Shown here: piece by piece, positions 1 through 4,752 of the stretch | Position numbering within the stretch: the stretch's first letter is position 1 | Layout of the letters: each line of letters begins with the position of its first letter | Source of the DNA: Candidatus Kapaibacterium sp. | GTDB taxonomy: Bacteria > Bacteroidota > Ignavibacteria > Palsa-1295 | DNA: 8,390 nt | Direction of reading: 5' to 3' | Assembly: GCA_025450975.1 (NCBI GenBank) | Contig: JANWLI010000007.1 | Coordinates: forward strand, 1 to 8,390 | The notes under the pieces: model-generated | What the model was told of the DNA's origin: nothing | The model's input: only the letters and a program-made list of their open reading frames with translations | The model's database searches: none | Position numbers and translations under genes: made by a program

Positions 1-2
1 TC

Positions 3-140
3 CTGCACCAGGCAAAAAAGAAGATCGGCGCCCGCAAGGCACCACTCAAAGATCTCATCACCGAAAAACAACGCGCCCTCTCGCGCATCATAGAATCGCG
101 CAACAAAGAGATGGGCGAGTTGGCCGAGCAGGTGAGGTGA
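3..140 (+). CDS. C-terminal end of an unrecognised protein (5' truncated by window edge)
   Basis: An open frame runs in from the left edge and stops at TGA 138-140, giving the last 45 residues of a larger protein. The visible tail is strongly charged, rich in Lys, Arg and Glu, and has the heptad-like pattern of an amphipathic helix or short coiled coil (for example LITEKQRALSRIIESRN). I see no catalytic motif and do not recognise the family. A second frame (starting at base 2) is also open here, but its translation is rich in Arg, His and Pro and looks like a shadow. The gene ends only 12 bases before a block of palindromic repeats and is convergent with the hicBA operon. Confidence 0.5.
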   Translation: MHQAKKKIGARKAPLKDLITEKQRALSRIIESRNKEMGELAEQVR

Positions 141-151
141 GCGTTTGCATC

Positions 152-244
152 TTGTCGCGGAGCGACAATGTACTCACAGCCCGGGGCGAAGCGAAGCGTC
201 GCCCCGGGACGCCGACCAAAAAAAAATGCAAGCCCTGAAAGGGC
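152..244. repeat. Cluster of three short palindromes (REP-like intergenic element)
   Basis: Three perfect hairpins follow one another between two convergent genes. The first is TTGTCGC-GGA-GCGACAA (152-168). The second has a 10-bp stem CCCGGGGCGA / TCGCCCCGGG (180-189 with 199-208) and a 9-base loop. The third is GCCCT-GAA-AGGGC (232-244). A run of nine A lies between the second and third. Such composite GC-rich palindromes are typical of dispersed REP-like intergenic repeats; whether this one recurs in the genome cannot be seen here. Confidence 0.6.
218..244 (-). terminator. Possible rho-independent terminator of the hicBA operon
   Basis: Read on the minus strand, the hairpin GCCCT-TTC-AGGGC is followed after five bases by nine consecutive T, and it begins 11 bases past the hicA stop. 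The stem is only 5 bp and the spacing to the T run is a little long. It could therefore be a weak terminator or simply part of the palindromic repeat. Confidence 0.4.
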
Positions 245-254
245 GATGTACGAC

Positions 255-443
255 TTATTTCTTCCAGGAAATACCCAAGTCTTTACAGATCTTCTTAGCA
301 AGAAAATCATCGACTTCAGTATGACGTGGTATTGTAGAAGTTTGCTTCGTAACCGGATTGAGATAGACGGTGTGACGACCGCCTTCACGAAGGAGTTTGC
401 AGCCTTGCTGCTCAAGTAAGCGGATCAGGTCCCGCCGTTTCAC
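255..443 (-). CDS. hicA: HicA-family toxin (mRNA interferase)
   Basis: This 62-residue protein matches the HicA/YcfA toxin family in length and pattern: an N-terminal helix (KRRDLIRLLEQQGC), then the signature GGRHTVY with the putative catalytic His24, a strand ending in the TIPRHTEV segment, and a C-terminal helix (AKKICKDLGI). HicA toxins have a double-stranded-RNA-binding-like fold and cleave mRNA, stopping translation until neutralised by HicB. The start codon is GTG (441-443) and overlaps the hicB stop by four bases (GTGA), which implies translational coupling. No frameshift or missing key residue is seen, so the toxin is probably functional. It is the last gene of a minus-strand operon and ends beside a possible terminator. 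Confidence 0.9.
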   Translation of the reverse strand: MKRRDLIRLLEQQGCKLLREGGRHTVYLNPVTKQTSTIPRHTEVDDFLAKKICKDLGISWKK

Positions 444-661
444 ACTTCTATGTCGATAGATTCTCTAATGACAGGATCGCCGTTCAATTCCTGGCGATGA
501 AGCTCGCGGTTCGATTCAATAATGAGACTAACCGCTTCTTTCAAGCTTTCGCGCGCTTCGTCAAGTGTATGTTCCTGCACGTTCGCACCGGCAAGCTCTT
601 CGACATAGCCGATGTACCAATCGCCGCGTTGACGGAAAACTGCTGTCAGGGTTGTATGCAT
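440..661 (-). CDS. hicB: HicB-family antitoxin
   Basis: This 73-residue protein carries the HicB core: GDWYIGYVEELAGANVQ (residues 13-29), then TLDEARESLKEAVSLIIESNRE, the typical strand-strand-helix of the partial RNase H-like fold. HicB binds and blocks HicA. It is the short form: after the core there is only a brief acidic tail, with no room for a separate HTH or ribbon-helix-helix DNA-binding domain. Autoregulation, if any, would therefore need another protein. The gene precedes hicA and overlaps it by four bases. Its own ATG (659-661) lies inside the 3' end of the preceding small gene, with a 16-base overlap. The antitoxin-first order differs from the textbook hicA-hicB order but is common. 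Confidence 0.9.
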   Translation of the reverse strand: MHTTLTAVFRQRGDWYIGYVEELAGANVQEHTLDEARESLKEAVSLIIESNRELHRQELNGDPVIRESIDIEV

Positions 662-879
662 ATCGTGTTCGAGAAATCTTCTTCGATCTCTTCCATATCC
701 TGCTGGTACAGGGGGTCGTTTGAGGCACGGTCCAGGAGTGCAAGCTTCTCTTCGTAGGTCTTGCTGCCGTTTTTCGTATAAATATATACGTCGACCACTT
801 CCCCTTTCTCAAGGTCGGGGACGCTGACCCGAAGAATATGGTCAGAAGGCACCGTTATGGTCTTATGCGACTGCAGCAT
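646..879 (-). CDS. Small unknown protein, first gene of the hicBA operon
   Basis: A 77-residue protein with an N-terminal half of predicted beta strands (KTITVPSDHILRVSVPDL, then VVDVYIYTKN) and a C-terminal acidic helix (DPLYQQDMEEIEEDFS). I do not recognise a named family with certainty. The general plan, a short strand-rich start followed by an acidic helix containing a 'DPL...D...EIE.DF' pattern, resembles small antitoxin-like proteins seen beside RelE or PIN toxins, but this is an impression. It overlaps hicB by 16 bases on the same strand, so the two are almost certainly co-transcribed. No clear Shine-Dalgarno sequence precedes the ATG at 877-879. It could be a DNA-binding partner that supplies the repressor function missing from the short HicB, or an orphan antitoxin. 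Confidence 0.65.
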   Translation of the reverse strand: MLQSHKTITVPSDHILRVSVPDLEKGEVVDVYIYTKNGSKTYEEKLALLDRASNDPLYQQDMEEIEEDFSNTICIQP

Positions 880-935
880 ATTGAATTAACTTTGTGAACA
901 GCTGCTAAGTTCAGCCCCCTCTGCCCTCACCCCGA

Positions 936-999
936 CCCTCTCCCATAAAGGAGAGGCCTGGGGTATCAAAACTTGTCGCCTCTCCTTTACGGGAGAGGG
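936..999. repeat. Facing pair of a dispersed palindrome
   Basis: Two copies of a short palindrome lie in opposite orientation. Copy A (936-956) folds as CCTCTCC / GGAGAGG around CCATAAA-type loop bases; copy B (979-999) folds as CCTCTCC-TTTACG-GGAGAGG. The copies are reverse complements of each other over 21 bases with one mismatch, so the whole block could also form one long hairpin with a 22-base loop. The preceding CCCTCACCCCGACC resembles the flank of palindromes dispersed in many bacterial genomes. It fills the gap between the divergent hic operon and the nuclease gene. A third copy lies at 2291-2312. Confidence 0.75.
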
Positions 1000-1024
1000 A
1001 GTTTAAATTTATATATTTGCCACT

Positions 1025-1618
1025 ATGCACACCCCATCCCCAAAACTTGAACGCATCCGGCTCTCTGGCACGGAGAAATTCACTTCACAGAAGAAAGAGC
1101 TGGAATTCTCGCCGCTGGATTTCTGGTGCTGGGCTGTCTCCGATATTGCGTCGAATGCTACGCGCGGCATCCTGGCGGAGTTCATCGTTGCCAAGGCGCT
1201 TGGTATCGACACGGTGATCCGCGACGAGTGGGACGATTACGATCTGCTCACAAAAGACGGCGTGAAGATCGAGGTGAAGTCGTCTGCGTTTATCCAGAGC
1301 TGGCCTCAGAAGAAGCCATCGGCGCCGATCTTTGATATTGCCAAACGCAAGCACTACACCGATCCCGAAACGGGCGAATACCGGAGGTTCGATGAGCCGC
1401 GCCGAGTCGCCGACATCTACATCTTCGCCCTCATGAAAGGCACCATCACCAAAACCAGCGATCCCCTTAATCTAGACAACTGGGAGTTCTACGTCGTCAA
1501 GACAAGCGTGATCGATGAGCGGTTTGGGGAGTTGCGGAAGGTGACGCTGGGGAAGGTGCGGGAGGTGAGTGAGGCGATTACGTTTGACAAGTTAATAAAT
1601 ATCACACTTAAGTATTAA
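1025..1618 (+). CDS. PD-(D/E)XK nuclease-like protein
   Basis: This 197-residue protein has the layout of a PD-(D/E)XK nuclease core: Glu52 in a helix (TRGILAEFIVAKALGI, 46-61), Asp73 in EWDDYDLLT, and Glu83-Val-Lys85 in the strand KIEVKSSA (81-88). A conserved-looking QSWPQKK follows, then a second half with ADIYIFALMKG and DPLNLDNWEFYVV. These proteins form a widespread uncharacterised family related in fold to restriction enzymes. The substrate is unknown, and no methyltransferase lies nearby to suggest a classical restriction-modification system. The start is the first in-frame ATG; no Shine-Dalgarno sequence is visible in the AT-rich leader. Two broken copies of the same gene lie downstream (2322-2507, 3037-3256). 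Its last ~20 residues differ from theirs, so they derive from a close paralogue or its 3' end has drifted. Nuclease role: moderate confidence. Confidence 0.75.
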   Translation: MHTPSPKLERIRLSGTEKFTSQKKELEFSPLDFWCWAVSDIASNATRGILAEFIVAKALGIDTVIRDEWDDYDLLTKDGVKIEVKSSAFIQSWPQKKPSAPIFDIAKRKHYTDPETGEYRRFDEPRRVADIYIFALMKGTITKTSDPLNLDNWEFYVVKTSVIDERFGELRKVTLGKVREVSEAITFDKLINITLKY

Positions 1619-1693
1619 ATGTTGTTGAATCCATACGCATTGATAGAGTAACGTGTATTTTCGCTTGTCTTAATCAACAAAATAGGAGTCTTC

Positions 1694-2221
1694 ATGAACA
1701 TCATCCAAAAATCTTTCGTGTTAACATTAGTACTTAACATTGGGCTTGTGTGTGTAGGATATGCCCCAATGCCCGATCAGATGAGTTTTCGATCGCTAGT
1801 CTCACGCACCGGTCAGGCTGTCACCATGAACGTTATAACGATGAGTGGCGGCGTGGTAACCGTAACGACCCAGATCACCTCCCCGAATTCGTCCGATGCC
1901 GAGAACATCCAAGGTGTTGATTGCGAGCTCGACGAAACAACATTTACCTTTACACTTCCAGCCGATGGCCGCACCTGGTGGTGGATCCCCTACGACGCAG
2001 CCATTAGCCAGCCAACAAAAATATCTTACGGACTAGAAGCGAGTTATCAACAGGCGAATTGCTATTGCCAGGATTCGGTCTATGACTGTGAGCCGGCTGC
2101 TGTTCCGGGGATTAAATGCGAAGGGTGCGATTGGTGCCGCATTACCGGCAGGGATTTCTCAGGACCAGGCGTACTGATTGCGGCGACTCGCATCTACTAT
2201 AATGGTACAGTTCATGAGTAA
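1694..2221 (+). CDS. Secreted cysteine-rich protein of unknown function
   Basis: A 175-residue protein with a good Sec signal peptide: Lys6, a hydrophobic core at residues 8-22 and a likely cleavage site near GYA-P (24/25). The Cys at residue 20 does not sit in a proper lipobox, so a lipoprotein is less likely. The mature part begins with Ser/Thr/Val-rich strands (residues 40-62), has an aromatic patch at TWWWIPY (94-100), and ends in a cysteine cluster with Cys 123, 125, 132, 142, 145 and 148 plus an earlier Cys77. The cysteines probably form disulfides after export, or a metal site. The ATG is supported by AGGAG at 1684-1688, five bases upstream, one of the few strong ribosome-binding sites in the window. 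I do not recognise the family. It sits between the intact nuclease gene and its first broken copy. Confidence 0.7.
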   Translation: MNIIQKSFVLTLVLNIGLVCVGYAPMPDQMSFRSLVSRTGQAVTMNVITMSGGVVTVTTQITSPNSSDAENIQGVDCELDETTFTFTLPADGRTWWWIPYDAAISQPTKISYGLEASYQQANCYCQDSVYDCEPAAVPGIKCEGCDWCRITGRDFSGPGVLIAATRIYYNGTVHE

Positions 2222-2290
2222 ACGATCAGCATACACAGTCTCGAATCGCCCAAATCTAAGGACTTAGTCGCCCAATTTTACAAACCTTGT

Positions 2291-2320
2291 CCCTCTCCTT
2301 TACGGGAGAGGGAGTTTAAA
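2291..2320. repeat. Third copy of the dispersed palindrome, fused to a nuclease remnant
   Basis: The stem CCCTCTCC / GGAGAGGG (2291-2298 with 2305-2312, loop TTTACG) is followed by AGTTTAAA. The same palindrome and the same AGTTTAAA flank occur at 979-1007, upstream of the intact nuclease gene. Here the following sequence jumps straight into the 3' part of that gene, so this repeat marks the left edge of a duplicated and internally deleted unit. Confidence 0.8.
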
Positions 2321-2321
2321 A

Positions 2322-2507
2322 TTCGCCCTCATGAAAGGCGACATCACCAAAACCAGTGACCCCCTCGATCTCGACAACTGGGAGTTCTACGTCGTCCCGA
2401 CAAGCGTGATCGACGAGCGGTTTGGGGAGTTGCGGAAGGTGACGTTGAAAAATCTCCTCTTTAGTACTGCAAAGTCTTTTGATGAACTGCGAAGTACGCT
2501 CGCCTGA
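2322..2507 (+). pseudogene. Truncated second copy of the PD-(D/E)XK nuclease gene (3' part only)
   Basis: From TTCGCCCTCATGAAAGG onward this stretch closely parallels 1424-1556 of the intact nuclease gene and keeps its reading frame (FALMKG, then DPLDLDNWEFYVV, then SVIDERFGELRKVTL), ending at TGA 2505-2507. About the first 133 codons, including all catalytic residues, are missing. The break point lies directly after the palindrome and AGTTTAAA flank that precede the intact gene, so a whole unit seems to have been duplicated and then lost its middle. An ATG at 2331 leaves a 58-codon open frame that could be translated, but nothing indicates that it is. The C-terminal residues (STAKSFDELRSTLA) match the third copy at 3037-3256 better than the intact gene. 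Confidence 0.85.
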
Positions 2508-2512
2508 CTTAA

Positions 2513-3004
2513 TTACTGTTTTCTCATAACATACTTTGCTTCCTCAGCCTGCCAGGTCCCGCCAAAGCCAAACCAACCATATCGTTCACTGATCGTCCCA
2601 TACATATACTGCTTACCCGTATTATCAATGAGCCATTTTCCTTCGAGATCGAATGTATAGTTTTCTTTTGGAATCGTCACAGTGAGAATTACTTCACCTG
2701 ATCTACTTATCTTGCCCTTTAAAGAGCCATTGTGATAAATAATTGGCAGCTGATTGCCATCAACGATCTGCACTGTACCCTTCAACGCAGTTGGCTTTCC
2801 AACGAAATACATAAAGATGGTAACTGGCTCTCTGATCAAATCATAATACGATATATGCCAGGCATCGACATTAAATTGGTTTATGTTAATCTTTGCTAAG
2901 GCTACTTCGGCAACAGTTGTTTCTACTTTTGAAGACCTCCGCAATGCACTATTAGAAAAGTGAAAAAAATAGGGCCAGGCAATTAGCAAATACAGGACGT
3001 ACAT
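2513..3004 (-). CDS. Membrane-anchored or secreted beta-rich protein of unknown function
   Basis: This 163-residue protein starts with a hydrophobic stretch (residues 1-20, YVLYLLIAWPYFFHF) without a strong positive N-terminus. That suggests a signal anchor or an uncleaved membrane segment rather than a classical signal peptide. The rest is predicted mainly beta: repeated short strands such as VTIFMYFVG, LKGTVQIVDG, GEVILTVTIP and YTFDLEGKWLID, ending in a Gly/aromatic segment YGWFGFGGTWQAEEAK. The 'G-x-W ... G-T ... GGTW-x-A' spacing resembles small lipocalin-like or surface beta-sandwich proteins, but I cannot assign a family. No clear Shine-Dalgarno sequence precedes the ATG at 3002-3004. 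It is convergent with the truncated nuclease copy ending at 2507 and lies divergently from the third copy. It is AT-richer than nrdJ. Confidence 0.6.
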   Translation of the reverse strand: MYVLYLLIAWPYFFHFSNSALRRSSKVETTVAEVALAKININQFNVDAWHISYYDLIREPVTIFMYFVGKPTALKGTVQIVDGNQLPIIYHNGSLKGKISRSGEVILTVTIPKENYTFDLEGKWLIDNTGKQYMYGTISERYGWFGFGGTWQAEEAKYVMRKQ

Positions 3005-3036
3005 TACTGTGTTTTGAATGGAAAACGGATATTAAC

Positions 3037-3256
3037 GTAAAACTTTCAGGATCAGAGAAGTTCACTCCGCAGAAATGGAACTGCACCATCGCCAAAAACC
3101 AGCGACCCCCTCGACCTCGACAACTGGGAGTTCTACGTCGTCCCGACAAGCGTGATCGACGAGCGGTTTGGGGAGTTGCGGAAGGTGACGTTGAAGAATC
3201 TCGTTCTCATAAGTACGGCGAAGTCGTTTGACGAGCTACGAAGAGCTTGCGCCTGA
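3037..3256 (+). pseudogene. Third copy of the PD-(D/E)XK nuclease gene with internal deletion and frameshift
   Basis: Bases 3040-3075 read KLSGSEKFTPQK, matching RLSGTEKFTSQK near the N-terminus of the intact nuclease (residues 12-23). Around 3079-3084 the sequence jumps to the 3' part (from CACCATC), which corresponds to 1441 onward in the intact gene. One extra A in the run at 3094-3098 shifts the frame, so the two remaining parts do not read through. The original frame resumes as DPLDLDNWEFYVV and SVIDERFGELRKVTL and ends at TGA 3254-3256. All catalytic residues are deleted. The tail and the bases just past the stop (GCCTGACTT) agree with the second copy. The 3' end overlaps the reverse transcriptase gene in antisense over 21 bases. 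Confidence 0.85.
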
Positions 3257-4135
3257 CTTTTTATGCGGCCTTTGTAGTGAAATTGCATTCGTCTTTCTGA
3301 TTCTATCAATGGCAACTTGAACACCTTTTTTTGACGAGTTCGACCTTTTAGGATCTTGCAACTTCTTCCATAACTTCTTAGTGGCACTAATGCCCCGCTT
3401 CCGAGCCATACATCCAGTAATCTCTGCTGAGCCATGCTTCAAATAAGTCTTCGCTCTGGAAATTTTAAAACCAGATTTAGCCAACACATTAATAGCATAG
3501 TCAATGTGAGCTTGGGCGACTTTATGCTTCGCTGATATTGTAATGTCGTCAATATATCTGGTATAAACAAGCTTATTACGATTGCAATACTCTATCAACT
3601 CCTTGTCTACTTCCCACATCACAATATTAGATATAATAGAGCTTGTTGGCGCACCTTGGGGGAGTTTATTTTCGTAGGTGGTCAGCTTGGTAATCAAACT
3701 AGCTACATGCGCTGGGTACCGTAGTTTTCTCAATGCCTTAAAGACCTTGTCGCATGTAATCCCCGGGAAAAAGTCTTTTAGATCAGTACAAAAAAAACTA
3801 TTGTTTCCAACGTGCGCCAAGGCATTGGAAATATAATCCTTACCTTTAATACTTCCATGAACAGACTCAGGGAATTTGACTTTCTGGAAGTGTGCATTGA
3901 GGCAACCTTGAATAAATTTTATTCTTCCCTTGCTAGGGGTTAAGGTACGGAATAATAGTTTGCCCTGACTATCACGTCGCTGAGTCCCATCCTCGCCAAA
4001 TTTCTCTTCTTTCTTGGTACGATAATACTTAGAAAGATTTTTAAATATATAATTTAACGTCTCTTGATCGACATTGCATACACTGCGCAGCTCACTCATT
4101 CGCGCAATTGGTCTATAGGTGTATGGGTTTTGCAT
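3236..4135 (-). CDS. Retron-type reverse transcriptase
   Basis: This 299-residue protein carries the reverse transcriptase motifs in order: an RKIQ-like helix (RIKFIQGCLN, 71-80), HGSIKGK (93-99), the retron hallmark NAxxH (NALAH, 104-108), motif A (CTDLKDFFP with Asp118), motif B (LPQGAPTSSIISN, 158-170), the catalytic YIDD (194-197), motif D (SGFKISRAKT, 221-230) and the TG motif in EITG (238-241). Retron RTs copy part of a structured RNA (msr-msd) into branched DNA and act with a partner protein in anti-phage defence. Most retron RTs have YADD; YIDD is a variant. No maturase, Cas1 or DGR accessory domain is seen. The gene starts 8 bases after the HTH gene, so the two are coupled. The last few codons are built from antisense nuclease-remnant sequence, so the natural C-terminus may be slightly replaced. 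A non-retron RT clade is possible but less likely. Confidence 0.85.
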   Translation of the reverse strand: MQNPYTYRPIARMSELRSVCNVDQETLNYIFKNLSKYYRTKKEEKFGEDGTQRRDSQGKLLFRTLTPSKGRIKFIQGCLNAHFQKVKFPESVHGSIKGKDYISNALAHVGNNSFFCTDLKDFFPGITCDKVFKALRKLRYPAHVASLITKLTTYENKLPQGAPTSSIISNIVMWEVDKELIEYCNRNKLVYTRYIDDITISAKHKVAQAHIDYAINVLAKSGFKISRAKTYLKHGSAEITGCMARKRGISATKKLWKKLQDPKRSNSSKKGVQVAIDRIRKTNAISLQRPHKKSGASSS

Positions 4136-4143
4136 ATCGACTA

Positions 4144-4428
4144 CTACGACAATATATCCAAGAGACTACGCGCAATGCTATATGCAAGTTTTGCTTGAGC
4201 CTTATTCTTCTTACTCAAGTCAGCGGGTTCAATTGACAGCAGAAATAATATAGGAATTGAGATGTCCAAGGTGTCAGCAATTGATTGTAGAAGGTCAAGC
4301 GAAGGCTGCTTTTTTTCGCCCTCTACAAGTGATAGATACGATTGTGAGATACTGAGGCGTGTTGCGAGATCCCCTTGGGAAATGCCTCTTTTTTTTCTGA
4401 CTTCTTTAATAGCCCTCCCGATCTTCAT
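4144..4428 (-). CDS. XRE-family helix-turn-helix protein, retron-associated
   Basis: A 94-residue protein with a complete Cro/C1-type HTH: helix 1 GRAIKEVRKKRG (4-15), ISQGDLATRLSISQSYLSLVE (16-36) as the turn and recognition helix, and PSLDLLQSIADTLDI (42-56) closing the fold. A hydrophobic linker (IPILFLLSI) and a C-terminal helix (KNKAQAKLAYSIARSLLDIL) follow and could mediate dimer or partner contacts. Small HTH proteins of this type encoded directly before the RT are known in some retrons (the class named type VI by comparative surveys). Their exact role, regulator or effector component, is not settled. It is separated from the RT gene by 8 bases. The extended -10-like box at 4461-4469 and the 11-bp site at 4451-4461 just upstream would suit autoregulation. 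Confidence 0.85.
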   Translation of the reverse strand: MKIGRAIKEVRKKRGISQGDLATRLSISQSYLSLVEGEKKQPSLDLLQSIADTLDISIPILFLLSIEPADLSKKNKAQAKLAYSIARSLLDILS

Positions 4429-4460
4429 AAGTAATAAAAAGTAGCTTTGTGAGGGGGATA

Positions 4461-4469
4461 ATTATAACA
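4461..4469 (-). promoter_or_regulatory. Candidate extended -10 promoter for the HTH-RT genes
   Basis: On the minus strand this reads TGTTATAAT, a consensus extended -10 box, and would place a start site about 26 bases before the HTH gene's ATG. No good -35 match is seen at the right distance, as is usual for extended -10 promoters. It overlaps the stop codon of the 82-residue gene. Confidence 0.4.
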
Positions 4470-4710
4470 GGTCACTAACATACTCGAATATGTCTTTATC
4501 GAGGATTATAGGTAATAATCTCGTGATTGCTTCTAGCAATCTTGTGCGATCTCGAGGTGAAATTTCTGCCTCGTCGCTATCTAAGATATCCTGAAGCGTC
4601 GACTTGACTTTCTTCAGAATTCTTCTCGTTGTGACTGGAAGTAAAGCGTTACTCTTTGCAAGTTCGCTTTCAATTAGCTTAATCAGGGTTCGAATTCTAG
4701 TACTTTTCAT
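4462..4710 (-). CDS. Small all-helical protein, first gene of the retron-type operon
   Basis: An 82-residue protein predicted almost wholly helical. There is a basic N-terminal half (RIRTLIKLIESELAK, then TTRRILKKVKSTLQDIL), an acidic SDEAEISPRD linker (residues 45-54) and a hydrophobic C-terminal half (RTRLLEAITRLLPIIL, then IFEYVSDLL). I do not recognise the family. The regular amphipathic pattern and the absence of rare or broken segments suggest a real protein. It lies 33 bases upstream of the HTH gene on the same strand and downstream of the structured leader. It is therefore either a third component of the RT system or its first regulatory gene. No clear Shine-Dalgarno sequence precedes the ATG (4708-4710). 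Its lack of Cys/His clusters argues against a zinc finger. Confidence 0.6.
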   Translation of the reverse strand: MKSTRIRTLIKLIESELAKSNALLPVTTRRILKKVKSTLQDILDSDEAEISPRDRTRLLEAITRLLPIILDKDIFEYVSDLL

Positions 4711-4728
4711 GTAAATGAAGAGTTAGTG

Positions 4729-4752
4729 AAAAACAGCCAGTATGACTGCCTG
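4729..4752 (-). terminator. Terminator-like hairpin between the structured leader and the operon
   Basis: On the minus strand the stem CAGGCAGT / ACTGGCTG (4752-4745 with 4741-4734, one G-G mismatch, 3-base loop) is followed immediately by five T (4733-4729). It lies 18 bases before the ATG of the first operon gene. It could end a separate small RNA transcribed from the leader, or act as an attenuator with read-through into the operon. Confidence 0.5.

Noticed and set aside
168..757. Plus-strand open frames across the hic operon
   Set aside because: They are antisense to clearly recognisable HicA and HicB and have no recognisable features of their own.
936..2320. Repeated palindromes as a CRISPR array
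   Set aside because: Only three copies exist, in mixed orientation and without regular spacers; no cas genes are present.
1424..3256. Nuclease 3'-end copies as template/variable repeats of a diversity-generating retroelement
   Set aside because: The differences between copies are not confined to adenines, the RT has retron motifs instead of DGR-type ones, and the copies are remnants, with no variable protein in place.
3236..4135. RT as a group II intron maturase
   Set aside because: There is no maturase or endonuclease domain, the protein is only 299 residues, and no group II intron domain V-like RNA is evident nearby.
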